Assembly: GCA_900074885.1 (NCBI GenBank)
Contig: FJUW01000002.1
Location: 1,129,001-1,193,000 of the forward strand
DNA: 64,000 nucleotides
DNA from: Rhynchosporium graminicola
Lineage: Eukaryota; Ascomycota; Leotiomycetes; Helotiales; Ploettnerulaceae
Direction: 5' to 3'
The notes under the pieces were generated by a model. That model was not told the origin of the DNA and did no database searches. It saw only the letters and a program-made list of their open reading frames with translations. This document shows positions 59,446 to 64,000 of this stretch, piece after piece; position 1 is the first letter of the stretch, and every line of letters begins with the position of its first letter. Made by a program: the position numbers and the translations under genes.

Positions 59446-59856
59446 ATTGATGTCGATTATGGATGTTGACGTGCTCAATATGATGTTAACTTTATCGAAA
59501 ATTGAATTAAGGGTCTAGAACCAACGCTTGTTTGTATAAATTGTCGTGTAGCGAGAAACAGGCAGAAACACGTCAGGTGAGGCACGACCAAATTCAACCT
59601 AGACACAGTAGGAGCTACCGCTTTTTTTTTTGGAGTTTAACAGGCACTTATTACTACCGTAGAAAAAGCTCGATATTGCGTAAAGAGATATGTCCCATTC
59701 GGTGAAAGTCAGCGCAATATTATAGGACGTGAGAATAAATAAATCAAGCCATGCACAGCGCAAAAACAATACGAACATTGCTACTGGCAACGAGCTGCAA
59801 AAAATCTACATGGTATTCGCTATCAATCTATTCTATACATCATATCTACCAGAAAT
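59446..59856. other. Intergenic stretch
   Basis: Short gap between two minus-strand genes with a T-run near 59622; nothing else seen. Confidence 0.5.
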
Positions 59857-60972
59857 CTACAACTTCGACGCCTGCGCCTCAAATTCCTTACTGAACGGCC
59901 AAGTGATATACCCATCTTTCTCGCCCTTGTTGTAGAACTTGTTTCTATCATATGGCGTGAACTCAATATCCTTCTGTACCCTAAATACCAAATCTGGGTT
60001 CGAGATAAAGTACCTTCCGAACACAATCAAGACATTTTTGTCCTTATATTCTTCGTCCACAGCTATCTTCGCGGAATCGGCCTTGAAGCCACCAGCAAGC
60101 AACACAGGACTCTGGTTGTCCCACAGATCGATCAGGAAGTCTACACGCTCTGTTGGTTCCACGTCGGCATTCCCAGATATCCTCGACTCAACAAGATGGA
60201 CGTACGCCAATTTGAATTTCTTAAGTTCGGTGGCGAGATATGTGAATTGCGGTACTGGGTCCTTCATCTTCATTCCTTGGAACGTCGAGTATGGGGAAAG
60301 TCTAATACCAGTCTTATCGGCACCAACAGCGTCAACGACAGCCTTTGTAACCTCAATACCAAATCTGGCTCTCTTCTCCACACTTCCTCCCCAAGCATCC
60401 GTCCTGTTGTTCGAAACGTCCTGGGTGAACTGATCAATCAGATATCCGTTTGCTGCATGAATCTCAACACCATCAAATCCAGCCGAAATAGCGTTCTTCG
60501 CAGCCTGAGCGTAAAGCTCAATATATTCCTTGATCTCCGTCTCAGTCAAAGGCGTTGGTGTAGCTCCGCCCTCGAATGGGATATCTCCTGCACTCTGCAC
60601 CTTCGCATCTGGGCCCAATTCCTTCTTCAAGTTCTCTGCGAATGCAGCTCGTCCCAGAGCCCATAATTGGAGGTAGATAAATGAGCCTTTGGCGTGTACA
60701 GCTTTGGTGACGTCTTTCCATGCGGTAATTTGTTCCTCGGCCCAGATTCCTGGGGCGTTGCCCATACCTCCAGCTCTTGGAGCGATGAACGTGGCTTCAG
60801 TGATTAGTAGAGTTCCTGGTACTGATCCTCTCTGCGCGTAGTAATCTTGGACGAAGGGGAGAGGGACGTGAGAGTCGTCGGCGCGGAATCGCGTTAGTGG
60901 TGCAAGAGCGATGCGGTTTTGTAGCTCGACATTACCCAGCTTGAGGGGCTTGAAGAGGTTGGAGGACGTCAT
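59857..60972 (-). CDS. Old Yellow Enzyme family NADPH dehydrogenase (ene-reductase)
   Basis: A single exon of 371 residues with no intron. This FMN-dependent TIM-barrel enzyme reduces C=C bonds of unsaturated aldehydes and ketones with NADPH. All key residues are present: T27 in APLTRFR, which tunes FMN; Q102 in LQLWALGR; H172 and N175 in HAANGYL, which hold the substrate carbonyl; Y177, the proton donor; R224 in GIRLSP; and GGF near 294-296 with FGRYF near 318-322 for the FMN phosphate. The spacing matches yeast OYE1 (H191, N194, Y196). There is no targeting signal, so it is probably cytosolic. Fungal relatives serve in oxidative-stress handling, oxylipin turnover or, in clusters, ergot-type alkaloid synthesis; no cluster partner is seen here. 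Confidence 0.95.
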   Translation of the reverse strand: MTSSNLFKPLKLGNVELQNRIALAPLTRFRADDSHVPLPFVQDYYAQRGSVPGTLLITEATFIAPRAGGMGNAPGIWAEEQITAWKDVTKAVHAKGSFIYLQLWALGRAAFAENLKKELGPDAKVQSAGDIPFEGGATPTPLTETEIKEYIELYAQAAKNAISAGFDGVEIHAANGYLIDQFTQDVSNNRTDAWGGSVEKRARFGIEVTKAVVDAVGADKTGIRLSPYSTFQGMKMKDPVPQFTYLATELKKFKLAYVHLVESRISGNADVEPTERVDFLIDLWDNQSPVLLAGGFKADSAKIAVDEEYKDKNVLIVFGRYFISNPDLVFRVQKDIEFTPYDRNKFYNKGEKDGYITWPFSKEFEAQASKL

Positions 60973-63201
60973 AGCGATGCGCGGTTATTTGAGAAAAAGA
61001 TGTGGACGGAGGGGTATAGAGGGATATAGAGGGGTAGATTGAGGTTTGGAAAGGGATAATTGCAAACGGGAAAGTGATATGAGGGAAGACAAGTTCTCTG
61101 CATGGGGAATGGCCCTTCTTATAAGTATGAATGAGAGAGATACTTACCCACAGATCCACTTACCTTCGCGCCATCTCTCGTAGGCGTAGGCGTAGGCGTA
61201 GGCGTAGGCATGGTGCGATGGCGTGCCCGTGTATCGATAAAGTTCCAGGTTGTTGATTGTTCAGCACCCAGGACCACCTTTCAAACTGACGTCGGAGAAA
61301 AGCCTCATCAAGCCAATGGAATGAATGAGTGGTGTCGGAGATCCTTAGTCATTCGATTCGAAATGCAATACCTCAAATTCGCCCAAATATACCCACCCAC
61401 CCACCAGGCTTCACCATTGGGAACGTCAAAGGCAGTTAGTTGTCTGAGTCAAGGCGAATGGTCATTCCACAATTAGGTCAGCAGAGTGATGAGAAATCAT
61501 CAACTAACTAACTTCCTGCTTCCTGAGTATGGAGAAGGGAGGGAAAAGCCCGATGACGTGGGCGTTCTGCACCTCGGCTAAAGATCTTGGCATCGATGTT
61601 TCCATCGCCAAATGGCCCTGGGCTCTAACTTGACGACTGCCATGACTACCAGGTAATGATTTATTCTAGTAAGGGATTGAATTGGGGTGATGGAGAATCA
61701 TTCGTTGTAAATATTTCATCTACATCTATCATCTCTGCGTCGCCACCGAAATCCATTGTGGATACGAAGTTGTTTCAGGAGAAGGTCATCCCAAGTATCA
61801 AGATCAGAAGATAGGTAGGTACCTAAGGAAGATAGAACAACCTCAATGGTATTAGTCCAGATGTTTTCTATCGTTAACGGTTAGGAAGTATGTCTACTGT
61901 CCCCTCTCTGCCCCCCCCCCCAGGTCCAAAGGGCATTTATGGGAAAGTGAGGGCAGTGAATCAAGGATGTTTAACTACTCAATTTCGTCCTTGGGGTCTC
62001 GAAAACCTTTTTTATAGACTCGAGAAGCTTCTACTTAAGCGGCTAAGCCCACTCCAAACTCTGCAAATGATCATATTCTGGCCAGTGCACTGACTGATTC
62101 CAGCGGGGCTCTTTTACCACTCACTAGAAGTTCTCAAGTCGCGGACTCATAAATGTCCTTTGGATCGGGGGGGGNGGGGGGGGGATAGTATATGTCTGGA
62201 AAAGGACTACCATATATCATGGCCCCTCGCCTAGAGGATCGTTTTTTTATGTCTACTAGGTACCTATTTTAAGACTCCAAGTAACTATTCCGCGATCGCC
62301 AATATCCGCAGGACTAACACTTTCTCCGCTTCCCACCTCTCTCGCTCATATGCCAAAACGGGAATGCTAGGTTATTTATCTAATAATGACCGATCTGTTT
62401 CAGTCTCTTCAATGAGTATACATCTTATTCAGAGATGCAGAAAGCTAGTCTATACACAACTTCTCGCGAACGCCTTATTTGTCGTAAGCTGTGTACCGGT
62501 GATATTGACGGTGCTAACCTTTACGAGAAAAGGAAGGCCCCTAGAAGTAGTCTCACAATTCTTTGCAAGAAAAGCAGAACCATATGCGCGTCAAGTAAGC
62601 TGAGCATGCACTCCCCGTCTGCCATTGCCGCTGCCAATGGCTCCTAGGCGAGCAGGAAACAAGATACTGCAAAAGCATCACCACAAATTCAAGTCGGACA
62701 CATCTACAATGGTACATATAGTGCTTTCATATGGACGCATCTCCTGAACTCCTTCACTTGGGGTTTGCTTACGAGCAGACAGGTACTCGTAGATCATCAG
62801 CGATTCACACATGTGACATGGCTTTATGGAAACTTATTGCTAGAACAGTTTCTTCCATTTTACCAAACTACCCATTGGATGTGGACTTAGGGCTGAACTG
62901 ATCTGCTTGAGTACAGTTAATTCTATTTTTCCAACAGGAAAAACTTTTATGACCTGTCCTTATAGGTACAGCAAGTGATTGTAGACCGAGGGTAGAAGGG
63001 ATAGAGATGATCCTCTCACGTGCGCTCTGTCAATTAAACCTAAAAGTTAGCTGAACTCTGTAAGATCAGATACGAGCATCACCCGTCCTAGTACAGTACA
63101 GCTTACGAGGTTTGAAGAGCTGTAAGAGCGTTACTATCGGTCAGTTTCACCGGTTCCTCCAAATGTGAACCACGCGTCGAAAGCGCTGACGAGACACCTG
63201 T
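60973..63201. other. Intergenic, OYE promoter side
   Basis: No gene is supported. Simple sequence includes a GTAGGC hexamer array near 61.2 kb, a C-run at 61911-61922 and a G-run with one undetermined base at 62175. Confidence 0.5.
61180..61209. repeat. (GTAGGC)5 hexamer repeat
   Basis: Five perfect copies in tandem, about 210 bp upstream of the OYE start codon. Confidence 0.9.
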
Positions 63202-63804
63202 TCAGTCTTTAATTTGAGGCTGACCCTGGCCGCAAAGAATCTGGAATTTGTCATGTATCTTCAGAAATAATTTGACAGCTTTTGAAGCCACCTCAACGTG
63301 CCTCGGCAGGCATCCAGTAATGATTCTGGGACTTTGAAAGGCGTCTAGTACTTCTTTAGTGCATGTTTTGGAAGATTGTGTGAAGGTGGACAGATCTCTC
63401 CGATAGACCGACTCTCTTTGGTTCGTGGTACTACAACACCAGCATGCATCTGACCAGCTTCGAATTCGCTTCCATCTTGTCTTGTACAGTACAAGCCAAG
63501 CGATCTTATCAACCTGACTGGAATGGATCAAGTCTTTGTAGAAAACCCTTGAGACATCGGTGTTGACAAGGCTGACAGATTTCAATGTAACCCCTGTCAG
63601 GTTCAAGCCACGAGTAACGTTGGATCGCCGTCTAACGTCGTGTGATTCGCGTAGAGGTCTGGGGTGCAAGATCTTGTCCAATGGGAATGGCTGTTGCACG
63701 AAAGGGGTACGGGGGAGCCGAGGCGCAGTCCGGTGGGCCAAGGGTCCTTGGATCGCGCTTGGCTTCCTACGAACGTCGATGCCAACGTCAAATAGCATTA
63801 GCAT
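63202..63804 (-). CDS. Hypothetical protein, 200 residues (doubtful)
   Basis: An uninterrupted frame from an ATG, rich in Arg, Ser and Thr, with no domain, signal or membrane helix that I recognise. Its length alone makes it worth listing; translation of non-coding DNA is equally possible, and there is no conserved-looking splice structure around it. Confidence 0.2.
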   Translation of the reverse strand: MLMLFDVGIDVRRKPSAIQGPLAHRTAPRLPRTPFVQQPFPLDKILHPRPLRESHDVRRRSNVTRGLNLTGVTLKSVSLVNTDVSRVFYKDLIHSSQVDKIAWLVLYKTRWKRIRSWSDACWCCSTTNQRESVYRRDLSTFTQSSKTCTKEVLDAFQSPRIITGCLPRHVEVASKAVKLFLKIHDKFQILCGQGQPQIKD

Positions 63805-64000
63805 GTTTTAGGGGGAACTTAGATTTGAAACGAGGAGCCAATTGCTATCATGTCTACCACTATCATTCTATCTTTCTCCATTATGTCCAAACACGATACC
63901 TTATTGCGCATCCCTTGACTTTCTAATCACAATTGTGCGAACCCCCCGGCATCGACGTGTAACACTTTCCTCAGCCTTGTGCACGAGGCTTAATTGAGAT
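63805..64000. other. Window end
   Basis: No feature seen. Confidence 0.5.

Overview
The window is nuclear DNA of a filamentous ascomycete (Pezizomycotina). The evidence is short GT-AG introns of about 48-170 bp, fungal housekeeping genes (PEX5, STT3, ATP synthase subunit e, dynein intermediate chain, Old Yellow Enzyme), Kre9/Knh1-like GPI-anchored wall proteins, and a TpA-rich repeat block that looks like repeat-induced point mutation (RIP). Leotiomycetes is my guess at the class, but nothing here proves it.

Layout. 1-4.9 kb: a large FHA-kinase-FHA protein kinase. 4.9-9.2 kb: a truncated secreted-protein gene abutting a RIP-like repeat mosaic with several inverted repeats and one well-preserved 253-bp MITE-like element. 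9.2-11.5 kb: a zinc alcohol dehydrogenase pseudogene. 12.5-15.3 kb: two related GPI-anchored wall proteins in tandem. 15.3-27.2 kb: a gene-poor accessory stretch with broken, unrecognised membrane-protein genes, some carrying CAG/CAA-to-TAG/TAA type stops, and one intact membrane protein with an acidic tail. 27.2-35.3 kb: PEX5, a two-RRM protein with a mitochondrial-type leader, and a bHLH transcription factor, all on the minus strand. 35.3-47.0 kb: a gene desert with microsatellites and one HET-like gene remnant. 47.0-61.0 kb: a dense housekeeping block (disordered Cys-pair protein, STT3, ATP synthase e, dynein intermediate chain, SIM-like protein, OYE). 61-64 kb: mostly intergenic.

The genes do not form one pathway. 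They show the usual alternation of conserved gene islands with repeat-rich, fast-decaying accessory stretches. Exon joins below were worked out by hand from splice signals and reading-frame continuity. The most interesting single observation is the RRM gene, whose start codon is split by its first intron as AT|G. If that intron is retained, the same AT is followed by GTAA, so the start codon is followed at once by a stop. The ATP synthase e gene and several first exons are too short to stand out as open frames and were recovered by splicing.
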